A stretch of 64,000 bases of DNA from NCBI GenBank assembly GCA_001600615.1, contig BCKK01000002.1:2634809-2698808 (forward strand), read 5' to 3'. Below are positions 12,230-21,400 of the stretch, one piece after another. Each line of letters starts with the position of its first letter. Position 1 is the first letter of the stretch. The notes beneath the pieces were generated by a model, which saw nothing but the letters and a program-made list of their open reading frames with translations, made no database searches and was not told where the DNA came from. Both the position numbers and the translations under genes were made by a program. Source of the stretch: Dioszegia crocea (Eukaryota > Basidiomycota > Tremellomycetes > Tremellales > Bulleribasidiaceae).

Positions 12230-13135
12230 TCAAATTCCTGATCCCAGCTTATGCGACATTCCCGCCAACCTGGGGTCTAAAGCAAGCTTTGCGTACGCAG
12301 GCCGGGCGAGAGAGTTGAGGGCGACCTTAACGTCGGTCTGGATGTCCTGTACCAACGCGTCTGACAAGTCAGCTTCTGGAATATCAAGCGCATTGCAAAG
12401 TTGCTGCACCTTTTGAAGTGTAATCCAATTCAGGTCGGATATAACCCAGGACAAGAACAGTCATGTCGTGTCCGTAGAAATCGTGAGAGAAGGGATGGAT
12501 GATATGAACTTCCTGCATCAGGTCAGCTTTGAATCTGGACTATCTCCAACGGACAACTCACAGCGGTGATCTTCTCATTCTTGAAGTATGGGTTCCATCC
12601 AACACTCATGACCATTGGCCAGACCCGGCCATCCTCCTCATCGAGCCGCTTTGGCGGGGCGATATCCCCGGGTACACTATCTGGTGGATAGGGTGCAGTG
12701 GCAGCTGGGATAGACTGAATAGTCGAGGCTGATAGAGGCGATGAGTGATGCTGGGCGGCATGTGGCGTTGTCGTTCCTGATGCTGATGGGGTGGAGGGGG
12801 CAGTGGGGTGTGGGGTAGTGGTTGAAGGATGGATACGTGCGAAACCGTAGTAAATACCAGTCATATGGAGTTCGTTCAGTGGCTGGAGAGACGAGTCGGG
12901 TAGGTTGGCTGTGATCATTAGCCGCTAGGACCGAGTCGTACTTCCGAAGGACGAATGAATTACCTGTGGGTATACCTAGGAATCTAGCCCCTCGTCCAAA
13001 ACCCTTAGTCACCACACCCTCCAGCAGCATAGGGTAAGGCGTCTCCGGCTGATCATTGCCTACGATCATAGGTCTGCTTTCCCGGAAAGCTGGCGCCATC
13101 TCGGCTTGGGGTCGAGCGGGGGTGGAGGTGGTCAT
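12230..13135 (-). CDS. FMN1: Riboflavin kinase (FMN1)
   Basis: Four exons (12964..13135, 12562..12908, 12410..12512, 12230..12360) give 250 aa. The enzyme phosphorylates riboflavin with ATP to make FMN. The family blocks are clear: GVVTKGFGRGARFLGIPTANL (phosphate/flavin loop with the PTAN motif), TGIYYGFARI, VMSVGWNPYFKNE, EVHIIHPFSHDFYG, and YIRPELDYTSKDALVQDI. The protein carries an extra Ser/Thr/Pro/His-rich insert of about 60 residues between the FARI strand and the VMSVGWNP block. That insert is longer than in most riboflavin kinases and probably forms a surface loop. The last intron uses a GTGCAG donor, weaker than its neighbours, but its removal restores the conserved C-terminal helix. 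Gene identity is firm. Confidence 0.93.
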
Positions 13136-13405
13136 GGTGTCTGATTTAACGGGTTGTGCTGGGTGAGATCTTTGTTCTGTTCGCTTGATCGGCTCGATGC
13201 TATCGACAGGTACTATTCGAGCTCGCCAGAGTGTCTTCCTGTGATGTTTGCTACAGTCAAAGATGATGTAGAATAGGAGGCAGATTGTGATCGCTACTCC
13301 AAGCTTCTGAGCATTTTCTTTCGGGCATCGGTCAAATCCGCAATCATATCATCGCCACCGACGATGAAGTCCTCGCAGGGCAGAGAATCTTGACAATAGA
13401 CATAG

Positions 13406-14410
13406 ATGAGGGCTCATCAGGTACTGAGGCAGCTCTCCACAGTCGCCCATCATGTCCAGCCAAAACCTCATACTCTGACCCGATCTTCGCCTTTCGTCCG
13501 CCGACTCGATCCGACCGGTTCTAGCGGGACGGCCAATGGACCCGCCTCGCTAGAATCGGATTTCCAGCTGTATCCCGACTTCTTCAGTGGAAAGGAATGC
13601 AGGCAGCTTCTGAGTATGGCGCTGTGGAAGCTGGATCGGGCGGATAGTACTCGCCGGCGAAGACGAAATAAGGGAAGTGTCGGATCGGCGGTCAGGGCAC
13701 AGGCGGATGATTTGCAGGACCTGTTTGAAGGAGGGTACGGGTTCGAGGAGGTCAGTTCTCTATGCCGGTAGTGATTTCTAAGCTGATAGGTCTAGGGTCA
13801 TTATGACTCGGTCATTCATCATTATCGAGAAACGCTGCTATCCAACTTCCCACCTCCCGACAAAGCCTGGCCCGACCTCCAGCCACTCATGAAGCGGATG
13901 TACGATCTCTTGCCTGCACCTACAGACTCGACCACAAGGCCTCACGCTACTACACCACCTCATGGTGAAGACGGCATACCGCCTCGAGGTACTTCGACCC
14001 ACCTCCTTCACTTAGCGCCGCACGGCGCAATCCTACCTCATGTGGACAACCTTGAAGCGTCGGGCAGTGTCATCATTGGGACATCCCTAGGCGCCGAGCG
14101 GGTCTTGCGGCTGAAGATTAAAGAAGGAGAATCAGGATGGGATGTGAGATTACCAAGTGGGAGTCTATATCTCCAGAGGTAAGTGTTACTTTCTCCGACT
14201 GGTGGAGTGATCGTGGCTGATGATACTCGTAGAGACGCCGTGCGGTATCGGTATGAACACTCGATATTGTCATGCGACGACGATGGTTCGGTATGGGATG
14301 GAAAGAGGCTAGAAACGGGGCACAGAGTTAGCCTCATGGTCAGGGTGAGTAAGTTACTCGAGCCAAGCTGACGATCTTAGGATGCTCCTGCTCGGAATGC
14401 CAAACTTTGA
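13406..14410 (+). CDS. ALKBH7-like 2-oxoglutarate/Fe(II) dioxygenase
   Basis: Four exons (13406..13750, 13796..14178, 14233..14344, 14381..14410) give 289 aa. The first 40 residues are basic and hydroxylated, consistent with a mitochondrial targeting peptide. Residues 55-70 read DFQLYPDFFSGKECRQLL, typical of the AlkB start. The metal site is visible: H197 and D199 in LPHVDNLEASGSVIIGTSLG, and the distal H252 in YRYEHSIL. A later RVSLMVR strand supplies the 2-oxoglutarate Arg. The spacing and the short ending match ALKBH7, a mitochondrial member linked to necrosis and lipid handling in animals, rather than DNA-repair AlkB proteins. The substrate here is unknown. The next gene downstream is the first of the orphan triplet, on the other strand. 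Confidence 0.85.
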
Positions 14411-14618
14411 GCTTGTCAATCAAGACGGCAGGTTACGCACCTGAACGCTTGACATCGGATAGTTCCCAAGCACACTTACCATACAAGGCGAGATCATCCC
14501 CGAGGCGACCACGTTACACATGCAATGCGCACAAACGCTCTATCCAGCTGTAACCTCTTCAAGCTGGTCCGAAATTCCGGCTCATAATGCACTCATGCAT
14601 GCTCAGAACCAGGGGTTA

Positions 14619-15104
14619 CTAAGGAGCCTCCTTATTCGTCAAGATATCCTTCCGCCCCAACTTGATCGACAGAGTATAGCCACCCGCATCGTTCCTCTCC
14701 AATCTCCAAGCGGCATTCCCCCAGGTCCTGCCCACGTCACCCTCGGTAAACTCACTTTGGCCGGATGAGAGGATGGTCTTCATCGGGTTAGTGGTGGGAG
14801 GCCTGGCAGACCAAATCAAGCTCGACTTCCTACCGGCCGCCAACTCCCACTTGGAAACAGACTCGCGGACCAGTGCATCTGCAGTAATGTCCGCGTGCTC
14901 ATCGTTGGATGGCGCCCCAGTGATGTGCAGGATGAGCGTGTCGGACTCGGGGGTTGATTGGGATGCGGAAGTGATGGTCAAGTGCTGCGTGGATGAGAAC
15001 ATGGAGGTGCTGGCCACATCTGCGAGCCTCTTCAGCCACGCCTCAAGGTGAGGGACTGGAGCATCGTCACGCCATTTGAAGAAGGTCTGTTTATCGTAAC
15101 TCAT
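14619..15104 (-). CDS. Orphan tandem family, member 1
   Basis: A single-exon gene of 161 aa starting MSYDKQTFFKWRDD. I do not recognise the family. It is one of three neighbouring minus-strand genes whose proteins share the same order of motifs: a VPHLEAWL-type block near the start, a strand like HLTITSASQSTPESDTLILH, a middle segment with W-E-x-x-G-R (SKWELAAGRKSS), and a C-terminal W-x-L...G-x-x-L-S strand (AWRLERNDAGGYTLSIKLG). There is no signal peptide and no membrane helix. The alternation of short strands suggests a small alpha/beta fold. Function is unknown. The gene is tail-to-tail with the ALKBH7-like gene, 208 bp apart, and the gap shows nothing else. Confidence 0.7.
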   Translation of the reverse strand: MSYDKQTFFKWRDDAPVPHLEAWLKRLADVASTSMFSSTQHLTITSASQSTPESDTLILHITGAPSNDEHADITADALVRESVSKWELAAGRKSSLIWSARPPTTNPMKTILSSGQSEFTEGDVGRTWGNAAWRLERNDAGGYTLSIKLGRKDILTNKEAP

Positions 15105-15554
15105 GACGAAAGTGAGTGATCTGGGGGCGAAGTAGATGACTGATGTATGGGTGATTCGAAGTGGGAGGAGAAGTCGCCGAGTCCAATGCCTCGAGTTTGA
15201 TTGCTCATAGTGGGTGCAACTGTTGACAGGTTCTCACGACTTACAAAGGATTTCTCGCCGCTTGCGCCGAGCTCGACCCGGCCGTGTAGCGCACGTCTGT
15301 GACGATTAACTCGAGCTCGTCATTGCGGGCGTAAGTTTCGGTCGACCCACCGTGAGCCTCTAAAGATCAAGACCAGGGTCATTCTGAATGGCCGTTCCAA
15401 TGTTCCGCTGTCTCGAACAATCTTTGCATGTAACAACTGGCTCGCTTTGACCCAACTGACTCCTCCCTGACATGTTGACAAGCCTGAAAAGAGCATATAA
15501 TTCTCCGCCATCCTTCATCCTTCACTTTGCCAGCTGAGGCACCACAGATCTCGC
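15105..15554. other. Intergenic, orphan members 1 and 2
   Basis: This 450-bp gap is the promoter side of member 1 and the 3' side of member 2. A 63-codon minus-strand ORF lies at 15320..15511, but it shares no motif with the family. I see no other feature. Confidence 0.5.
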
Positions 15555-16022
15555 TCATGCTCCGGAAACGGCCGCCGTAGTCACTGACAATCTGACTCGT
15601 CCCTGCTGCCCAGCCTTCACATTCCAGAAGACTGACCCATCAGACCCGACCGTACCTTCATGACCGCCATCCGACGCTTTGTGCGACATCAAAGCCCCAG
15701 CGGGATTGCTCTGTTCGCCTTCAAAAGGCTGCAAGCATAGCCCGTGCCCCTCGGCCTCCCAAGCCCGTATCGTCCGCAGTGAGTCGGCAAATGCGGCGGA
15801 GTTGAACCCATCCAGCGCCGCTTCGGCCGTCTCGCCACCGACCACAAACTCAAGGGATACCGTATTTCGATCATGGTCGTTCACGGCGGCGGAGATCACG
15901 GTTAGCGACTTCGTAGGATGAGTCCGCAGCGGGGCGTATGAGCTTTGCGTTGTCTTCTTGACGAAGGCACTCAACCAATCCTCGAGTCTGCATGTCAAGG
16001 TCTCAGCAGTGCTTGGAGACAT
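15555..16022 (-). CDS. Orphan tandem family, member 2
   Basis: A 155-aa ORF starting MSPSTAETLTCRLEDWLSAF. It shares motif order with members 1 and 3: RLEDWL near the start, SLTVISAAVNDHDRNTVSLEF as the T-S-A strand, SLRTIRAWEAEGHG in the middle (compare DLKSIFDWEEEGRK in member 3), and a terminal VFWNVKAGQQGRVRLSV strand. Identity between members is low outside these blocks, so the duplication is old or the genes diverge fast. No signal peptide, membrane helix or known domain is visible. The start is the first ATG before the LE-x-WL block. An upstream exon cannot be excluded, because an open stretch beginning ARPAAKA lies about 150 bp upstream and resembles exon 1 of member 3. Confidence 0.65.
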   Translation of the reverse strand: MSPSTAETLTCRLEDWLSAFVKKTTQSSYAPLRTHPTKSLTVISAAVNDHDRNTVSLEFVVGGETAEAALDGFNSAAFADSLRTIRAWEAEGHGLCLQPFEGEQSNPAGALMSHKASDGGHEGTVGSDGSVFWNVKAGQQGRVRLSVTTAAVSGA

Positions 16023-16465
16023 GTCTGGCGTCCGTGTTCGTTTGGGCGTACTGTCGCCAGGGATGTTGAAAAGGTATGTGTGTGGTGATCGTCCAGCGGC
16101 GGTATGAGCGAGTCACAGAGACGGCAATGCCTCTCAAGCGTGCGACGCAGCCTTCCTCCAGACCTGCCTTCGCTGCTGGTCTCGCCATGGGGCCCTCACC
16201 TCTGACACTCTGAAAGGATTAGGACCGACCAGCTACGTCACTCTCACCAACTTGCTTGGTGTCCTACCTGACATCGTGCGGAGTGCATCTTCCAAGCTAA
16301 ATAGAGTCCAACAATCCACATCTGGATCGTTCGGTGATCCGGCGAATGCGCAAATCTGAGATGCATGCCAGATAATGACTGTCAAATTCCGGTGTAACAA
16401 AGAAAGTTGATGCATCAGGCGCGCTTCATCAATTGTGGGTTTGCGGACTCTGTCCCCTCAGCTGC
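16023..16465. other. Intergenic, orphan members 2 and 3
   Basis: This 443-bp gap lies between the start of member 2 and the stop of member 3. It includes a 61-codon minus-strand open frame (16003..16188) whose start, MARPAAKA, resembles the first exon of member 3 (TRPAKA). It could hold an unrecognised 5' exon of member 2. Nothing else is evident. Confidence 0.4.
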
Positions 16466-17092
16466 TCAGGGACGCCCCACACTAAGAGACAACTCGAGTT
16501 CCTCCCTCCGACCACCCAAGTGCCATCCCACTCTCCCAGTACCTCCTCTCTCATCCCAAGGACCCAATTTCTCCATGCCAAGGAGGATTCCGCAGATGAC
16601 TGTTTCTTGAGGATAGGTGACTGCCGTGTCGCCGCCCGACAGGAGGGGTCGACACGGGATGATGCAAGCCTTGCGACCCTCTTCTTCCCAATCAAAGATC
16701 GACTTGAGATCGTCGTGGACGAGAGTCTGTCTGAACTCGCGGTCGCGTATACCTGAATTTGAAAATAGGCTGGTCTCACTCTTGCCCTTGAGGACGATAG
16801 TATCAGGATCTGACGCGGAACGCTTGGCGGATGTGAGTTTGAGGGTTTGAGAGGGATGATTATGAGTTGGGCAGTTGGATGCTTGTGTGCAGAGGGTGTT
16901 AAGCCAACATTCGAGTTGCGGCGGCCAGTCCCGGTATGGGGGGGGGGAGTAAGCTGTCTAGAGTCGTAATGTCAGGCATGTTGGAAGCTGGTGGTGGGAA
17001 GAGACAAGCCCGCATCGCATAGCCCATTTATAACTCACAGCTTTGGCTGGTCGTGTGACGAAGGCTGGACTCGGGCAAGAGCCAGTGCGCAT
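16466..17092 (-). CDS. Orphan tandem family, member 3 (two-exon model)
   Basis: Exons 17039..17092 and 16466..16957 join in frame to 181 aa. Exon 2 carries the family blocks: PPQLECWLNTL, TLKLTSAKRSASDPDTIVL, HDDLKSIFDWEEEGRK and GRVGWHLGGRREELELSLS. The intron has a full GTGAGT donor, a CTGAC branch site and a TAG acceptor. A second reading is possible. An ATG at 16979 begins MPDITTLDSLLPPP and would enter the same frame if a run of ten C (minus strand, 16938..16947) were nine. In the given sequence that start is frame-shifted. I prefer the spliced form because it needs no sequence change. A TATA-like TTATAAAT lies inside the proposed intron and would fit the alternative start, so the 5' end is uncertain. 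Confidence 0.6.
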
Positions 17093-17418
17093 AAGGAAGA
17101 AAGGAAGGTCTTCAGCGAAGCGGGCAACGCGCCGTTGGAACCAGCTTCGAAAGATGTGTAAGCTTCGTGTGATCAGAAGCAGACTCTGTGCGTATGGCCT
17201 CTCGCTTCGGTGAAGGCCTACTGCACGGTTCGGTTGGGCTTCGAGATGTCGCAGATGTGATTATCCTGCATAATTATATCGTATAAGCCCTTCCTTAAGG
17301 CAGTCTCAATGCCAATCACCTGCTGATTAGATGTGTCACATATGCCCGAAATCCAGGACCGCACGATGCAGCGGTCGCCTGCTGTTATCTCGATTTAATG
17401 CTGCATGCCCTTCTCCCC
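17093..17418. other. Intergenic between orphan member 3 and the TMEM14 gene
   Basis: These 326 bp form the upstream side of orphan member 3 and the 3' side of the TMEM14 gene. I see no ORF or repeat of note. Confidence 0.5.
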
Positions 17419-17976
17419 TCACGCGTAATGCTCTGCTGTCTCCTTGGCGTAGTATGCCGTACTGGCAGCTGAAAGCGCAGCTATGGCTGAAGGTATCAGT
17501 CTGCGTGTGGCGAGCGCTCGCCTGAAAAATGATGAGCTGAGGTCTAGTGTGAACAGAACATCGATTGGATCCTCCGTTGACTGACCGTATCATGGGTACA
17601 AATAGGGCTGTGGAAGTTACTGCATATTATCAGCCCAGCTCCATGAAGGTAGGCTGCAGCTATAGACTCACAAGCAGCACCCTCTAATCCGTAATCCATC
17701 CCATCACGGATCCGCATTGAGCTCAGCGCCATCAGACCGGCAATTGTGAAAGACCCCAGTAGGGATGGGAAAGATCCTGTTCGAGCGAACGCAAATGCTC
17801 CGCCGAGCATTGACACCCCTGACATCTGCTTCATCAGACTAGTTCCGACGGGCACAATTGTCGGGTGGCCATGAAGGGTCAGAGCGTTGAGTGACATACC
17901 GCCGCTATTGGTTTTTGTGACTTGTTTAATCAGCTTTGCACTCTTGGTGACAGATATGTGTTCCTCTGCTCACCAT
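17419..17976 (-). CDS. TMEM14-family small membrane protein
   Basis: Five exons (17974..17976, 17900..17920, 17672..17825, 17586..17619, 17419..17521) give 104 aa, the usual TMEM14 length. The first exon is only the ATG, followed directly by a GTGAGC donor. The sequence runs MSQKPIAAMSGVSMLGGAFA, then FARTGSFPSLLGSFTIAGLM, DYGLEGAALTSTALFVPMIR, RALATRRLIPSAIAALSAAS, and ends TAYYAKETAEHYA. This is the canonical pattern of four short hydrophobic helices with the GS-x-PSL motif. Family members sit in mitochondrial inner or other membranes, and animal TMEM14C supports porphyrin transport. The fungal role is not settled. Identity is firm despite the very short exons. Confidence 0.9.
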
Positions 17977-18456
17977 CTTGCAATGTAGTCTTGGTAATGG
18001 AGTGTGAGTTATAGCGGCACTTAGATGGGTATGCAAGTGATGGCTGCGTCACAGGTTGTCGCTGCTGTTGGCCGGACCTACCCGCGTACGGAAATAGCCG
18101 GATAAGTGACGTAAGCTATCGACGATGGGCTCAAATCTCCGCTAGAGGGTTGCAACGTTGAACCTTATCCTTGGGTGAGACGCGCCTGATGTGACGCGCC
18201 AAAGATCAAAGATATCCTTGCATCCCTCTCCATCTTGCCTTGTCTGCCCTACCCCTTCTCGCTCTCGCTCCCNNNNNNNNNNNNNNNNNNNNNNNNNNNN
18301 NNNNNNNNNNNNNNNNNNNNNNNNNNNNNNNNNNNNNNNNNNNNNNNNNNNNNNNNNNNNNNNNNNNNNNNNCCTTGTCTGCCCTACCCCTTCTCGCTCT
18401 CCCCCCCCCCCCCCCCCCCCCGGCCCTCGCAGGGCCATCCGCCTCACCCACCCACC
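17977..18456. promoter_or_regulatory. Divergent region TMEM14 (-) / MRC1 (+), containing an assembly gap
   Basis: The 480 bp between the two start codons hold the upstream signals of both genes, a CT-rich segment, 100 unknown bases and a 21-base C run. Part of the true promoter may be missing or duplicated because of the gap. Confidence 0.5.
18238..18421. repeat. Assembly gap (18273..18372, 100 N) flanked by a direct 29-bp duplicate, then a poly-C run
   Basis: The 29 bases at 18238..18266 recur exactly at 18373..18401 on the far side of 100 N. The right copy runs into 21 consecutive C (18401..18421), whereas the left copy continues GCTCCC before the gap. This pattern is what an assembler leaves when it fails to merge overlapping contig ends across a homopolymer. 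The real distance may be short or even zero. Any ORF read through the N run is an artefact. Confidence 0.85.
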
Positions 18457-21400
18457 ATGTCCGATCTCCAAACAATCAATCCTCTTGTTCCCCTCCCGCC
18501 ATCATCCGATGGCTCTCACCGACCAGCCCCTCGCAACACCTATGGTCGCAGAGCCGGTGCGATGGCGACAGATCAACCGTCCTTCTTCTCGAGCTCCGAT
18601 AGCGCCGCACAAAAAGAGCCCGAACCTTCACCAGACTCAAAGCTGTTAAGACAGCTGATGGGCAACAGAGAGGGATGGAAAAGTAACGGGTATTTATCCC
18701 GCTTTGACGCGTCTTCAGATGCGCCATCAGAAGCGGAAGGGACGGAATACATACCATCAGACGCGGAAGTGAAGGAGTACAACAAGAAGCTGAGGGAAGC
18801 TAAGGCGAAAGCTCCATCAGCCACGCGGATGGCGGCAGCACCACTCGTCAAGTCAACCTTGAAACCCCTCACGGCCGCCGAGAACAAGCGCGCCGTATTC
18901 GGCGGATCCTCGTCCTTGACGGATATTCCCGACCCCGCTTCGCAGACCATTGAGCCACTCTTGCCTATTCCGGCTCAGCATCCACCTCTACAATCTCCAG
19001 GAACAACTCCCCAAGCAACACATCTCCGCGCCCAAGCCCCCAATCCCTTTGCAGACCTCATCGAGCCCTCTCCTGGCCGATTTACCCCTTCTAGATCATC
19101 GAGCAAAACCCCGCAGCCGACCGTGACACGCGTCCGAACTCAACAACCCACCCCGCCACCCTCATCCCCACCTACCCTAAGATCATCACCTGATGTTCTG
19201 GCGCGACCCAAACATATCCCATCCGATGCCCCCTCCCTTACTACAGACGAGGACGAGAGCTTTCGGATACGAAAGTCTGGACAAGTCAAATCCACTGCCC
19301 GTCGACGCATTCTAGACACATCCGATGACGAGGATGAAACGGTACCCAGACGAAGTGTGGAAGACTCCCCTTCCCCATCTCCACGACGCGTGCCACCGTC
19401 CGCATTGTTCTCCCCGCAGAGCGCCACTGCGGCCTCCCGCTCGCCGACGCCTCATTCAGACTCCGACCCAGACTCCGAAGATGGTGGCGCTGCAACCTCT
19501 CCTATTCGCAGAAGGCAACTCCCCGCGTCTCCAGGGACCGTTGAGCTTGACGAGGTGGCCCCTGACGAACCTCCTATGGACAGAGCGGCGAGGGCTCTGG
19601 CTGAAATATTTGCATCGGATGATGCAGAGGCGGCTGAAGCTGCATCGGCGGAGATGGAGAGAGCGGATAGTACCACTTCTGCGGAGTCCATCAAGGACGT
19701 TTCATTTGATGATCGGGACGAGAACACAATGAGGTCTTCGAGCCATGTCAAGGTCAGTCCATTATTCAGCATTGGTGGGATCAGACTGACAGATCAGGCT
19801 CCGACTAAGAGGGACCAAGAGCAAACACGGCGGGACATTGAACGAGCCAGACGAGGTCAGTTTTCTCAGCTCACACAAGATACTTTTTGCTGATAGTACA
19901 GAACGAAACTCTTCCTTCACCAGGCCAGTGGGTAAGGTCGCGCCAGTCACCGGTTACTTGAACTTCATAGTGGAGGCTGTGAAGGTGCTAGATAGGCCTA
20001 AGGAGGAGAGGTCTACAGCCAAACCCCTATCATTGATAACGCATCACAAGGTCCCGAACGTCGGCCGAGCTAAGCAACCTGCTCAGCCCATCCAGCACAC
20101 GGCATCCCAAAACGAGGAGATCACCGCTTTCCCTTCTTCTCGCGAAAAGGCCAAAGCACCTTCGGCTACTCTCGTCGAAACCCGTTGGCTGCTTTCGTCC
20201 CCACCCGCACCTCAATTGGAACAATCCCCCTTGCCCGCTCGCCCCACCCCGGAACCATTCAAACCAGCGACGGAGTGGTCAAAGTATGACTCAGGGGAGG
20301 ACGAGGAGCCGGATGTGTCTAAGACGTTAGCGGAGTTGTTGGCGGAGTCTCGGGAAGAGCAGGAGGCAGAGCAGGTCGCCGAGCGGACCAGGGTAGAAAG
20401 GGAGGAGGCAGAGAGGGTGGAGGCGGAGCGAAAGAAAGCAGAGGAGCAGAGGTCGGAGGCTGAGAAGGAGCAGGGCAAGGCGAACCTCAAGGAGCGTAAG
20501 GCAGCTGCTTTAGCTGAGCGTAAGGCAGCACCCAAAGCCCAGCCTGTCGACGACGATGACGATTTCGATATTGTTGATGAACCGAAAACCAGTGCTCAGC
20601 CACTCGCATCGAGACGCAAGGGACCCGATGCCCGAGCTGTATTTGACAGAAATCCCAATCTCGTTCCGGCGAAAACGAGAAATCAGCAGCGCATCATGCG
20701 ATTATCTGGCAAATCGGGCCTAGCCAAAACCGAGGTCACAACCGAATCGTACATGACGCACGCAGCGACAACGTTCCAACACAGCGGCGAGCATGCTGCC
20801 AATGGAGGGTCCAAACCTGTCGGTCAGAAGGCAGGGCGGGACCGAACCTGCTCGAAGAACCAACTCGATGAAAACTTATATGCTGGGCATGTCGTCCAAG
20901 CCCAAACCGTCCGAAAGATGAAGCAGGAGCGTTATGGGTCGGGGCGAAATTTGCCCGATGTCCAGTCAGTCGATTATATCGAACTCGCGGAGCAGTCGAT
21001 GAAGAAGACGGCGGATGGCAGGGCGGAAGGCGATGTGGATGAGGACGATGAGGATCCGGAGGACGAGGACTTTGCGTTGAGCGACGAGGAAGACGTGAGG
21101 GAGAAGGGGAGTGGGGACGAGGCGGTAGATGAGGCAGAGGTGGAAGCCACGGATGTCGACGAGGAGATGGAAAGTGATTTGAAATCACCGATCCCTAGCA
21201 AAGTCCTCCTGGCGGCGGAAGGTGAGGACGAGGATGATGAGGAGGAGAATGTACGAATCGCTCGACCTCGCAAAATTCGACCTCGCCCCCGGAAAGTTGC
21301 CTTCGCGTCGGACGATGAGGACATGTCACCCAAAGTTGCCGCTCACAAGGGGGCAGTGGACGTTCGGGTGCCATTGGCAGAGCTCGCGCCTGGCGGATTC

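Noticed and set aside
15320..15511. 63-codon minus-strand ORF between orphan members 1 and 2, considered as a fourth family copy
   Set aside because: It contains none of the LE-x-WL, T-S-A or W-E-x-E-G-R motifs.
18142..19893. ORFs that read through the 100-N gap
   Set aside because: They exist only because N codons contain no stop. The genuine MRC1 start is after the gap at 18457.
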